This document shows, in pieces, positions 53,483-64,000 of a stretch of 64,000 nucleotides of DNA. Every line of letters begins with the position of its first letter. Positions within the stretch are counted from its first letter, which is position 1. Position numbers and translations under genes: made by a program. The notes under the pieces are model-generated. The model worked only from the letters and a program-made list of their open reading frames with translations, was not told where the DNA came from and did no database searches. The stretch is from an uncultured Acidobacteriia bacterium (lineage in GTDB: Bacteria > Acidobacteriota > Terriglobia > Bryobacterales > Bryobacteraceae): assembly GCA_903851195.1 (NCBI GenBank), contig CAINNJ010000004.1, forward strand, positions 558,001 through 622,000. Reading direction: 5' to 3'.

Positions 53483-54337
53483 CTATTTCAATTCCGTCAT
53501 GAAGCCCGGCAGGCTCCATTTCATGTTGAGGCTGTCCGGCTGCCATTTGTACTCGGCCGTCAGGACTTTGCCGACTTCCTCCTGGCTCTTCCCTTCCCTG
53601 ATAAGACCGGAGACGCGGTCGCGCAGTTTGGCGACGTTGTCACGGTAGGTTTTCAGGCCGGCTTTGTCGGTGACTTTGCCGTGGCCGGGGATGACGGTGT
53701 CGAAATCGAGCTTCAGGGCTTCGTCGAGCGTTTTGGTCCACTCGACGATGCTGCCGCCGCCGGGGTAGTCGACGAGGGGGCTGGCGCCGGCCATCAGGTC
53801 GCCGGTGTGAAGGGTTTTGAGCGCCGGGAAATAGACGATGGCATCGCCGTTGGTGTGGCCGCGGCCGAAGTGGCGGGCGCGGACTTCCTGGCCGCCGAGA
53901 AAGACGCTCATTTCCTGGGTGAACGCCAGGCGAGCGGGGGCGGTAGGAACGTCGGTCCCCTGTTTGTTGGCGACGATGTTGGCGCGGGCCATGGAAGTGG
54001 AGATGACGTCGGCAGTTGGCAGGAACTTCGCGTTGCCGCCGCTGTGATCCTGGTGGTGGTGGGTGGTCAGCACGTACTTAATCGGCTGCGGGGTGACGGA
54101 TTTCACCTGCGCGACGATGGCGTTGTGGTCCTGATCGAATTTGTCGTCGATCAGAATAACGCCTTCGGTGGTGACCAGGACGCCGACGTTGCCGCCATCG
54201 CCTTCGATTTCGTAGAGGTTGTCTTTCACCTTATTGATGGTGAGTTTCGGCTCCTGCGTCTGCGTCCAGGCGAAGACGCCGAGGCTCAGGAAGATGGTCG
54301 CGGCGGCGCCGCGGGCGAAAAACCGGTTGCGAATCAT
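53483..54337 (-). CDS. Exported metallo-beta-lactamase-fold hydrolase
   Basis: 284-aa protein with an N-terminal signal/anchor (FFARGAAATIFLSLGVFAW) and a metallo-beta-lactamase fold: THHHQDHSGGN (HxHxDH), HFGRGHTNGDAIV, TGDLMAG and a late VIPGHGKVTD His, a full set of zinc ligands. It resembles the broad quinoprotein-relay/SoxH-like and Class B-like group rather than true antibiotic lactamases; substrate unknown. ATGA overlap with the DinB gene upstream indicates cotranscription. Confidence 0.85.
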   Translation of the reverse strand: MIRNRFFARGAAATIFLSLGVFAWTQTQEPKLTINKVKDNLYEIEGDGGNVGVLVTTEGVILIDDKFDQDHNAIVAQVKSVTPQPIKYVLTTHHHQDHSGGNAKFLPTADVISTSMARANIVANKQGTDVPTAPARLAFTQEMSVFLGGQEVRARHFGRGHTNGDAIVYFPALKTLHTGDLMAGASPLVDYPGGGSIVEWTKTLDEALKLDFDTVIPGHGKVTDKAGLKTYRDNVAKLRDRVSGLIREGKSQEEVGKVLTAEYKWQPDSLNMKWSLPGFMTELK

Positions 54338-54840
54338 GCGGTGAGACCTCCTTTATCGTCAGCGGAAGGGCCGTACATGCCCGGAGTCGGGATATCGAGA
54401 AGGCGCAGATAGACGCTGAGCTGGCCCCGGTGGTGGATCATGTGGTTCATGACCATGCCACGCATGACCGCGACGCGGGGCATGGTGAACATGGTTTTAC
54501 CGGCCATGACGAGAGAGAAGCTGCCCATCATGGTTTCGTCGGAGGCTCCGGCTAGGGCGGCGCGGCCTTCGGCGGCGTTCTTTTCGAAGGCGGCCAGCAG
54601 TTCTTCCGAAGTGGCGGCGCTGAAGGCGCGCTGACCGGGAGTGAGCTGGAGGGAATCCTGATTGATGGTGACCGCGGCCCAGCCGCCCATCTCCGCGACG
54701 TGGCTGGCGAGGCGGCCGAGGGTCATGGATTTTTCGTGCGGTTTCCAGGAGAATTTCTCCTCCGGAACACATTGCAGCATTTTGCGGGAACTTTGCAGTT
54801 CCTGATCGAATTCGGGAAGCAGCGTCTGGCTGATCGTCAT
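54334..54840 (-). CDS. DinB-family protein
   Basis: 168-aa four-helix-bundle DinB/DUF664-type protein. Metal-ligand histidines: LGRLASHVAEMGGW and, near the C terminus, MVMNHMIHHRGQLSVYLR, giving the three-His set of the family. Role unknown. First gene of a two-gene unit with the metallo-hydrolase. It diverges from the acyltransferase with a 51-base gap. Confidence 0.85.
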   Translation of the reverse strand: MTISQTLLPEFDQELQSSRKMLQCVPEEKFSWKPHEKSMTLGRLASHVAEMGGWAAVTINQDSLQLTPGQRAFSAATSEELLAAFEKNAAEGRAALAGASDETMMGSFSLVMAGKTMFTMPRVAVMRGMVMNHMIHHRGQLSVYLRLLDIPTPGMYGPSADDKGGLTA

Positions 54841-54891
54841 AATTGGTTTCTCAAAGGTACAATTCAGTTCATACCTACCTTAGCTCATCCG

Positions 54892-56049
54892 GTGAAAACC
54901 GCGTTTCGGGGACAGTCCGCGCCCGCGACCGCCCTGGTTCGCGAGTATCTGCCTGCCCTGACCGGACTGCGGTTTCTGCTGGCGGTCTGGGTGATTCTGC
55001 ACCATATTGCGGGTAAAGGCATGATGCTGGACGGCTGGACGCAGGGTCTGCCGGAGGCGGGAAAGCGGCTGGTGCTGGGCGGGTATCTGGCGGTGGACAC
55101 GTTTTTCGTGCTCAGCGGATTCGTGCTGGCGCGGAGTTACAGCGCGACGAGCTGGGACCGCCGCAGCCTGGCGCAGTATTTCGCGGCTCGATTCGCGCGG
55201 ATTTATCCGGTTTACGCGCTGAGCCTGGCGGTGGTTGCCCCGTTTATTTTCGATTCGATGACGCTGCCGACGCGTTCGCTCGCGGTGAAGAGCGGCTTGC
55301 TGTTGAAGTACGCGCTGGTGCTGCAGGGCTGGTACGGCAATCTGGGGGTGGGCTGGAACACGCCCGCGTGGACACTGAGCTGCGAGTTCTTTTTCTATCT
55401 GCTGTTCCCGGCGCTGTTCATCGGGCTGCGCCGGATGAACCGGGGTGCGCTGGGACTGGTGCTGGCGATTGCGGTGGTGACGCCCGTGGCACTGGCGCAC
55501 GCCCACGTGCCGTGGACGTGGAAACCGCTTTATCACACCTCGGATTTCGTGGCGGGGATCGCGGCTGCGAGGATTTTCGAGGGCACGGACTGGCGTCCGC
55601 TGCGCCGCCATGGAGCGTGGCTTTATCTGCCGGCGCTGGCGACGGGGGCGTGGCTGATTGTGCATCCGACCTTCCTGAATCATGTGCTGATTTTCGGGTG
55701 GGGATGGGATGTGAATACGGGGCTGCGTCCGCTGAACGTGCTGGCGCTGCTGGGGTTGGGGCTGGGCAGCGGGTACGGGGCGAGGCTGCTTTCGAGCGCG
55801 GCGATCGAGTATCTGGGGAAGGCGAGCTACTCGATGTACATCCTGCATGTGCCGGTGTTGTGGTGGTACAGCAAGTGGGCGATTCATCAGCCTTACATGC
55901 CGGCGACGGTGGCGGCGCTGGTGTATCTGGGGATTGTGATCGGGTTTTCGGCGCTGGCGTTCGAGGTGGTGGAGAAGCCGGCGAACCGGTGGATCCGGGC
56001 GCGGGTGGCGGCGCGGCGCGCGGACGTTCCGAAACGGCTGGCGGCTTAG
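54892..56049 (+). CDS. Membrane acyltransferase 3 family protein (OafA/YrhL type)
   Basis: 385-aa inner-membrane protein with about 10 helices that transfers acyl groups to exported sugars, lipids or peptidoglycan. YLPALTGLRFLLAVWVILHH contains the conserved RxxAxxxV/H-type motif near the catalytic His; DTFFVLSGFVLARSY and YFAARFARIYPVY (RxxRxxP) follow; WTLSCEFFFYLLFP is the typical later helix. No SGNH domain. GTG 54892 starts the family match; TACCTT 10 bases upstream could be a -10. Acceptor unknown. Confidence 0.88.
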   Translation: MKTAFRGQSAPATALVREYLPALTGLRFLLAVWVILHHIAGKGMMLDGWTQGLPEAGKRLVLGGYLAVDTFFVLSGFVLARSYSATSWDRRSLAQYFAARFARIYPVYALSLAVVAPFIFDSMTLPTRSLAVKSGLLLKYALVLQGWYGNLGVGWNTPAWTLSCEFFFYLLFPALFIGLRRMNRGALGLVLAIAVVTPVALAHAHVPWTWKPLYHTSDFVAGIAAARIFEGTDWRPLRRHGAWLYLPALATGAWLIVHPTFLNHVLIFGWGWDVNTGLRPLNVLALLGLGLGSGYGARLLSSAAIEYLGKASYSMYILHVPVLWWYSKWAIHQPYMPATVAALVYLGIVIGFSALAFEVVEKPANRWIRARVAARRADVPKRLAA

Positions 56050-56235
56050 GATTTTTTCCTCACGCCTTGCCCGTTGCGGCAATCCTGCTATTCCTGGCGC
56101 GATCATTGCACCAAAGAGAATTCGCGACAGAAGTCCTCCCGAATGGCTCATTCACGCGGAAATCGTCCTGTTTCCGGTAATCCGGCGAGTTTGTTCTGCT
56201 AGCCGTGAGAGAATCTCTTCGAGCGCGAAACCCAC

Positions 56236-58209
56236 GTGGCCTCCGATTCTTCAATTTTTGCGACCCTGGGCGTCCCGGTGACGCCACTCAGTGAGGTGAC
56301 GTTCCTCGCCGGCGCGGGGATCTCATATCCTCCACCAACCAGATTGCCCACGGTCGCATCCTTCGTCGAACAGGTCGTCCGGCATTGCGGAAACAGGCCC
56401 GAAGCATTCGACGCGGTCGCCCGGGTGATGCGCGGCGGCGCCAGAACTTCCCCGCGATTCGAAGTACTGGTGGAGGCCATTGGGCAGCTTGGCGTCGATA
56501 TCGCTTCGATCGGATCTCTGTTCGATTCGCCGTCGCCCAATCCGCTGCACCGTTATCTGGCACGGCAATGCGAAGACGGCGCCGTCCTGGTGACGACCAA
56601 CTTCGATAACTGCCTGGAACGGGCACTCTGTAAGGATTGTGCGCGCGTTGTCTTTCGCGGTGGAGATCTCGAGACGTTCGGACCGCCAACCTCGGCGATT
56701 GTGAAGCCTCACGGAAGTAACCCCATTGGTGCGCGAGACCACGCGGGCGAACTGGTCGTTTCGATTCGCGCGCTATCCCGGACGGCGAAGGGGTTTCAGT
56801 TCTTTCCGGTTTGGCGCAGCTATCTTCGCTCCCTGTTCTCCGGCCGGGTGGTGGTCGTGGTTGGCTACTCCGGCTCTGACGACTTCGACATCACACCGGT
56901 GCTGCTCGAATCCCAACCGCGGGTCCTTATCTGGGTGGACTACGCGCCCGGCGCGCTGCCTCGGCGAGCTGACTTAGCGGTCGCCGGCGAATCCGTGCGG
57001 CACCTGTGCGAGAAGTTGCCGTCGATTTACATGCGCGGCGACATCGGGATCGCCGCCGCCGCTTCCGCAGACTCCCCGCCGGCGCTCGCCGGGGGAAATT
57101 CCACCCTGCCTCGGAACAGCCTGACTGACTGGATTCAGGCCACTTTTCCTTCCGATGCTGGCCGTCAGGAACTTCTTTGCGCGGTACTTCGCCACTACAG
57201 CCTGCATGACCTTACCTTGAGCCACACATCGCCGCCGTTGTCCGCTGAAGCGGTGTTGCAGCGGAGTACCGCTCTTTACTATCGCGGCCTTTACAGCGAC
57301 GCCTGCTCGACATTGGAATTGATCGGGGAATATTCGCCCACGACGATGCAGCAATGCCGCACGGCCTATCTTCTTTCGTCATCACGCTTCTACGCGGGCA
57401 ATATCACCGGTGCCCGAAGCGCAAGCCGGCGCAACCTGGAACTTGCGGAACAACTCCGCGACATTGGCGAAGTTCAGACGGCGCTGAATCACGCCGGAGC
57501 GCTGGCCTATTCCGCCGGCGAGCGGGACGAAGCTCGCGCGCTCTACGAACGAGTGCTGTCCTGTCAGGATGATTACCCGTCGCTTCAGGCGGCGACCATG
57601 GCCACGTGGGGGATCGCGGATATTGCGAATGCGGAAGGACGTGTCCGGGACGCCATCCATGGTTACAATGCAGCGCTGGTTCTCTCGCATCAGCTCGGCA
57701 GCGGACAGGGCGTGGGCTGGATGAGCGCGAATCTCGGTGAGATGCTGCTGAGAGTCCGCGATTTCGACGGCTCGGGCCAGTATCTCGCGGATGCCGAAGA
57801 CCTGTTTGAGCAGTTGGGCGTCGCCGCCGGTTTCCTGTACGCACGGGCCTGCCGCGCGCAGCTGGATTACTGCAGGGGAGATGTTCCGTCGGCGAACGCT
57901 CGCCTGTTGCGCTGCCTGCCCCTGCTGGCGGAGCACCTCGAATCGCCCGCTGTCAGTACCGTCATTCTGCTTTGTTACCTTCTTGCAAAAGACACGAAGG
58001 ACAACTACCTGCTGGTGGAGATACGCCAGGCGGCCGCCAACGCGCTTCGTGAGGCGCTGCAGCACACCCGCGCAGGCGAAGCAGCGATGCGATGGAGTTT
58101 GTGCGCACAGGTTCTGGATGAGGAGAGCGGCGATTCGCTGGAACTGTACCAGCGTTGCCAGGCTCTGATCGTTCCGCCGGAAGAGGACGTGAGGACTGGA
58201 AAGCCGTAA
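56236..58209 (+). CDS. SIR2-domain protein with TPR-like C-terminal region (candidate NADase defence effector)
   Basis: 657-aa soluble protein. Residues 20-225 form a SIR2-like NAD-binding domain of the type found in anti-phage systems: FLAGAGIS (26-30), VTTNFDN with Asn122, the catalytic His159 in VKPHGS, and GYSGSDDFD (210-218). Residues about 330-640 are helical TPR-like repeats (for example LRDIGEVQTALNHAGALAY, RVRDAIHGYNAALVLSHQLG), a plausible sensing or oligomerising region. In known systems SIR2 domains deplete NAD during infection. No second defence gene is adjacent, so it may act alone. GTG 56236 is the likely start; the upstream 186 bases show nothing recognisable. Confidence 0.85.
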   Translation: MASDSSIFATLGVPVTPLSEVTFLAGAGISYPPPTRLPTVASFVEQVVRHCGNRPEAFDAVARVMRGGARTSPRFEVLVEAIGQLGVDIASIGSLFDSPSPNPLHRYLARQCEDGAVLVTTNFDNCLERALCKDCARVVFRGGDLETFGPPTSAIVKPHGSNPIGARDHAGELVVSIRALSRTAKGFQFFPVWRSYLRSLFSGRVVVVVGYSGSDDFDITPVLLESQPRVLIWVDYAPGALPRRADLAVAGESVRHLCEKLPSIYMRGDIGIAAAASADSPPALAGGNSTLPRNSLTDWIQATFPSDAGRQELLCAVLRHYSLHDLTLSHTSPPLSAEAVLQRSTALYYRGLYSDACSTLELIGEYSPTTMQQCRTAYLLSSSRFYAGNITGARSASRRNLELAEQLRDIGEVQTALNHAGALAYSAGERDEARALYERVLSCQDDYPSLQAATMATWGIADIANAEGRVRDAIHGYNAALVLSHQLGSGQGVGWMSANLGEMLLRVRDFDGSGQYLADAEDLFEQLGVAAGFLYARACRAQLDYCRGDVPSANARLLRCLPLLAEHLESPAVSTVILLCYLLAKDTKDNYLLVEIRQAAANALREALQHTRAGEAAMRWSLCAQVLDEESGDSLELYQRCQALIVPPEEDVRTGKP

Positions 58210-58211
58210 CA

Positions 58212-58444
58212 TCAGCGTAGACGGGCAGAATCGGGGGTCTCGGAGTTATCGAGCGCGGACAATGAGTAGCTGAACCCATTCCGCCAGCGACGGGCTTTCC
58301 AGACCACCTGTCCGTCTCTGATCAAAAGCGGCTCCCGGGCTTCGCGAATCGCGGCGGCGAACATCCGAATCGGGGAATGCCCCTCAAAAAGGCCCCCCGA
58401 CTCACCGTCCGCTATCATAAGAAGGAAGAACCTCCCTTCCTCGT

Positions 58445-58451
<7 letters not shown>
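58212..58451 (-). CDS. Possible 79-aa protein, unknown
   Basis: Open frame filling the gap between the SIR2 gene and the oxoglutarate dehydrogenase gene, on the opposite strand. It reads IADGESGGLFEGHSPIRM, then AAAIREAREPLLIRDGQVV and ARRWRNGFSYSLSALD. Codon third positions are GC-rich as in neighbours, but no family is recognised. ATG 58418 is an alternative start that avoids overlap with the dehydrogenase gene and has GGGAGG 12 bases before it. It may be spurious. Confidence 0.3.
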
Positions 58452-62008
<3,557 letters not shown>

Positions 62009-62011
62009 AGA

Positions 62012-63652
62012 TTAAGCGAGCGACTGGGTCAGAATCGTCTGCGCTTCGGCCACGATCTGATCCAGGTGCTCCTGGCTCTTCAAACTCTCGGCGTAGAGCT
62101 TGTAGATGTTCTCGGTGCCGGACGGACGGGCCGCGAACCAACCCGTCTCCGTCGTCACTTTCAGGCCACCGATCGGGGCGTTATTCCCCGGAGCATTAGT
62201 GAGCTTCGCCGTCACGGCATCGCCCGCCAGTTCCGCCGCGGTGACCGAAGCCGGCGTCAGTTTCTTAAATGCGGCCTTCTGCTCCGGCGTGGCCGGTGCA
62301 TCGATGCGCGTATAGTACGAACGTCCGAAGCGGTCTGTCAGATCGCGATAATGTTCGCCCGGATCTTTGCCTGTCACGGCAGTGATCTCGGCGGCCAGCA
62401 GGCCTAAGATCAGGCCGTCTTTGTCGGTAGTCCAGACCGAGCCGTCGCGCCGCAGAAAACTGGCCCCGGCGCTCTCTTCGCCGCCGAAACAGCAACTGCC
62501 GTCGAACAGGCCAGGGGCGAACCACTTGAAGCCCACCGGGACTTCCCAGAGCGTGCGGTCGAGATCCGCCACCACCCGGTCGATCAGGCTGCTGCTGACC
62601 AGCGTCTTGCCGACCACGGCGCTCGCCCGCCACTTCGGACGGTTCCGCAGCAGGTACTGAATCCCGACCGCGAGGAAGTGGTTCGGATTCAGCAGACCGG
62701 CCGAGCGCGTCACGATGCCATGCCGGTCGGCGTCCGGATCGTTGCCCCACGCGATGTCGAAGTCGTCCTTGAGCTTCACCAGGCTCGCCATCGCGTAAGG
62801 GCTGCTGCAGTCCATGCGGATCTTGCCGTCGTGATCGAGCGTCATGAAGCTGAACTGCGGGTCGGTGCGCGGATTCACCACCTTCAGCTTCAGCCCGTAG
62901 CGCTCGGCGATCGGCTCCCAGTAAGGCAGCGACGCGCCGCCCAGCGGATCCACGCCGATACTCAGCCCGGCGGCCCGGATCGCGTCCATGTCGATGACGT
63001 TCTCCAGGTCGTCCACGTAGTCGTTAACGTAGTCTTTCTCTTCCGTGGTGGAGGCGTTCAGAGCCTGTTCGAACGGCATCCGACGCACGCCGGTATTGCC
63101 CGCGCGCAGCAGTTCATTGGCGCGGTTCTGGATGGCGCTGGTCACCGCCGTGTCGGCCGGTCCGCCGTCCGGAGGATTGTACTTGAACCCGCCGTCTTCG
63201 GGCGGGTTGTGGGAAGGCGTGATGACGATGCCGTCGGCCAGTCCGTCGGTCAGTCCGCGATTCGCCACCAGGATGGCGCGCGAGATCACCGGCGTCGGCG
63301 CGAAACCGTCGCGCTCCTGGATGATGGTCGGAATCCCGTTGGCGGCCAGCACTTCCAGAGCGGTCCGCTGCGCCACTCCGGAAAGCGCATGCGTGTCCTT
63401 GCCCATGAAGAGCGTGCCCGTGTAACCCTGGCTCCGGCGGTACTCGCAGATGGCCTGCGTGATGGCCAGAATGTGGGCTTCGGTGAAGGTGTTGTTGGAC
63501 GGCGTGCCGCGGTGTCCGCTGGTGCCGAAACTGACCATTTGATTGGGATCGCCGGTGTCGGGACGATTCTCGAAATACTCCCGTTCCAGACGCGCGACAT
63601 CGATCAGACGCTCTTTCGGCGCGGGCTTTCCCGCCAGTTCGTGGATGGGCAT
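62012..63652 (-). CDS. pgm: Phosphoglucomutase (alpha-D-glucose specific)
   Basis: 546-aa enzyme interconverting glucose-1-phosphate and glucose-6-phosphate. Phosphoserine loop [10 protein letters not shown], metal loop [10 protein letters not shown], sugar-recognition GEESAGASF and C-terminal phosphate-binding [15 protein letters not shown]. Start ATG 63652 (MPIHELAGK) matches the family; the upstream extension to 63733 would overlap the lipase-maturation gene. Stop is 3 bases from the convergent kgd stop. It may be cotranscribed with the upstream gene. Confidence 0.95.
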   Translation of the reverse strand: MPIHELAGKPAPKERLIDVARLEREYFENRPDTGDPNQMVSFGTSGHRGTPSNNTFTEAHILAITQAICEYRRSQGYTGTLFMGKDTHALSGVAQRTALEVLAANGIPTIIQERDGFAPTPVISRAILVANRGLTDGLADGIVITPSHNPPEDGGFKYNPPDGGPADTAVTSAIQNRANELLRAGNTGVRRMPFEQALNASTTEEKDYVNDYVDDLENVIDMDAIRAAGLSIGVDPLGGASLPYWEPIAERYGLKLKVVNPRTDPQFSFMTLDHDGKIRMDCSSPYAMASLVKLKDDFDIAWGNDPDADRHGIVTRSAGLLNPNHFLAVGIQYLLRNRPKWRASAVVGKTLVSSSLIDRVVADLDRTLWEVPVGFKWFAPGLFDGSCCFGGEESAGASFLRRDGSVWTTDKDGLILGLLAAEITAVTGKDPGEHYRDLTDRFGRSYYTRIDAPATPEQKAAFKKLTPASVTAAELAGDAVTAKLTNAPGNNAPIGGLKVTTETGWFAARPSGTENIYKLYAESLKSQEHLDQIVAEAQTILTQSLA

Positions 63653-63674
63653 AGTTGTCGGTTCCAGCTTCAGT

Positions 63675-64000
63675 TTACTGAGTAGCGCCGCCGCGCAGAC
63701 TGACCGGCGGGAAGTAAATGCCTTTGGACTCACGCTTCCACCAGTTCCCGGTGCGCCGCCGCTCCTCGAAGGTGGTGAAATGGTACTCGTACAGCATGGC
63801 CCGGATCTCCTTCGGCGGCTTGCCGTTGAACGGGTCGCGCTCCAGCAGCGCCAGCACCGGCTTCGACCCTTCCAGCAGCGCGATCATGAAGCGCACGAAC
63901 CACGGGTTCTGCCGGAACGTCCCGAGCGAGGCGAACCACATCTGCCAGTCCAGCCGGGGCTGGAACGGCGCCACCCAGCCCGGCGCGCGATTGAACGGGC
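63675..64000 (-). CDS. Lipase maturation factor-family protein, 5' end missing
   Basis: C-terminal about 108 residues of a protein that continues past the right edge. It reads [20 protein letters not shown] and continues [18 protein letters not shown], then [24 protein letters not shown] and [16 protein letters not shown], the conserved C-terminal half of the LMF1/lipase maturation factor membrane family. Vertebrate LMF1 helps fold lipases; the bacterial role is unknown. Ends 22 bases before the pgm start. Confidence 0.8.
   Translation of the reverse strand, partial: PFNRAPGWVAPFQPRLDWQMWFASLGTFRQNPWFVRFMIALLEGSKPVLALLERDPFNGKPPKEIRAMLYEYHFTTFEERRRTGNWWKRESKGIYFPPVSLRGGATQ

Noticed and set aside
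53483-54337. Antibiotic-inactivating beta-lactamase
   Set aside because: The metal ligands fit the broad metallo-beta-lactamase fold, but the sequence lacks features specific to clinical class B enzymes and is kept as a hydrolase of unknown substrate.
56050-56235. Gap before the SIR2 gene examined for mobile-element ends or attachment repeats
   Set aside because: No inverted repeats, integrase remnants or tRNA end; composition matches the surroundings.

Overview
The window is GC-rich, densely coding chromosomal DNA. It most likely comes from an acidobacterium of the Solibacter/Bryobacter group. The main clue is two large secreted proteases, a sedolisin at 1-3590 and a subtilisin at 18878-22051. 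Both end in the C-terminal module known as TIGR03437, characteristic of Solibacter proteins. Other clues are a DUF1592/DUF1552 gene pair, cytochrome c-copper monooxygenase-like fusions, DUF6677 and many TAT-exported enzymes. I see no tRNA, rRNA, CRISPR array, insertion sequence or prophage, and no gene-free stretch longer than about 300 bases.

Layout. 1-9.2 kb: partial sedolisin, UPF0173 hydrolase, then a minus-strand run of isocitrate dehydrogenase, cysteine synthase-like enzyme, DHA2 drug exporter and PP2C phosphatase, and a DUF2103-like gene. 9.3-13.9 kb: the conserved rpmH-rnpA-yidD-yidC-jag-mnmE cluster (ribosomal protein L34, RNase P protein, membrane insertion, tRNA modification). 14.1-15.4 kb: a degenerate histidine kinase with a NarL-type regulator. 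15.4-26 kb: secreted and surface functions (heme/copper proteins, esterase, subtilase, CPBP protease, tandem SGNH esterase). 26-30.6 kb: GNAT, serS, hemB, esterase, DinB. 30.7-38.6 kb: DUF1592 cytochrome, DUF1552, nucleoside-hydrolase-like protein, a small nucleotidyltransferase pair, a sugar isomerase-like protein and a sulfite-oxidase/cytochrome c fusion. 38.7-44.3 kb: Ser/Thr kinase with TPR-like repeats, MATE exporter, receiver-phosphatase fusion. 44.3-48.4 kb: nitrogen control operon amtB-glnK-glnD. 48.6-53.5 kb: small membrane proteins, RNA phosphodiesterase, plsY-gpsA, sigma factor/anti-sigma/DUF3106. 53.5-58.4 kb: metallo-beta-lactamase-fold and DinB genes, acyltransferase, and a SIR2-TPR protein resembling anti-phage NADases. 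58.4-64 kb: a giant fused 2-oxoglutarate dehydrogenase, phosphoglucomutase and the end of a lipase-maturation-factor gene.

Two patterns run across the window. First, many genes at the head of a transcription unit have a TANNNT-like -10 hexamer ending 6-10 bases before the start codon and no Shine-Dalgarno sequence, which suggests frequent leaderless transcription. Second, rnpA and mnmE have no ATG, GTG or TTG where the protein family requires the start; an in-frame CTG is available in both. The most defence-like gene is the SIR2-TPR protein at 56236-58209. The most unusual redox genes are the heme/copper pair at 15420-17427.
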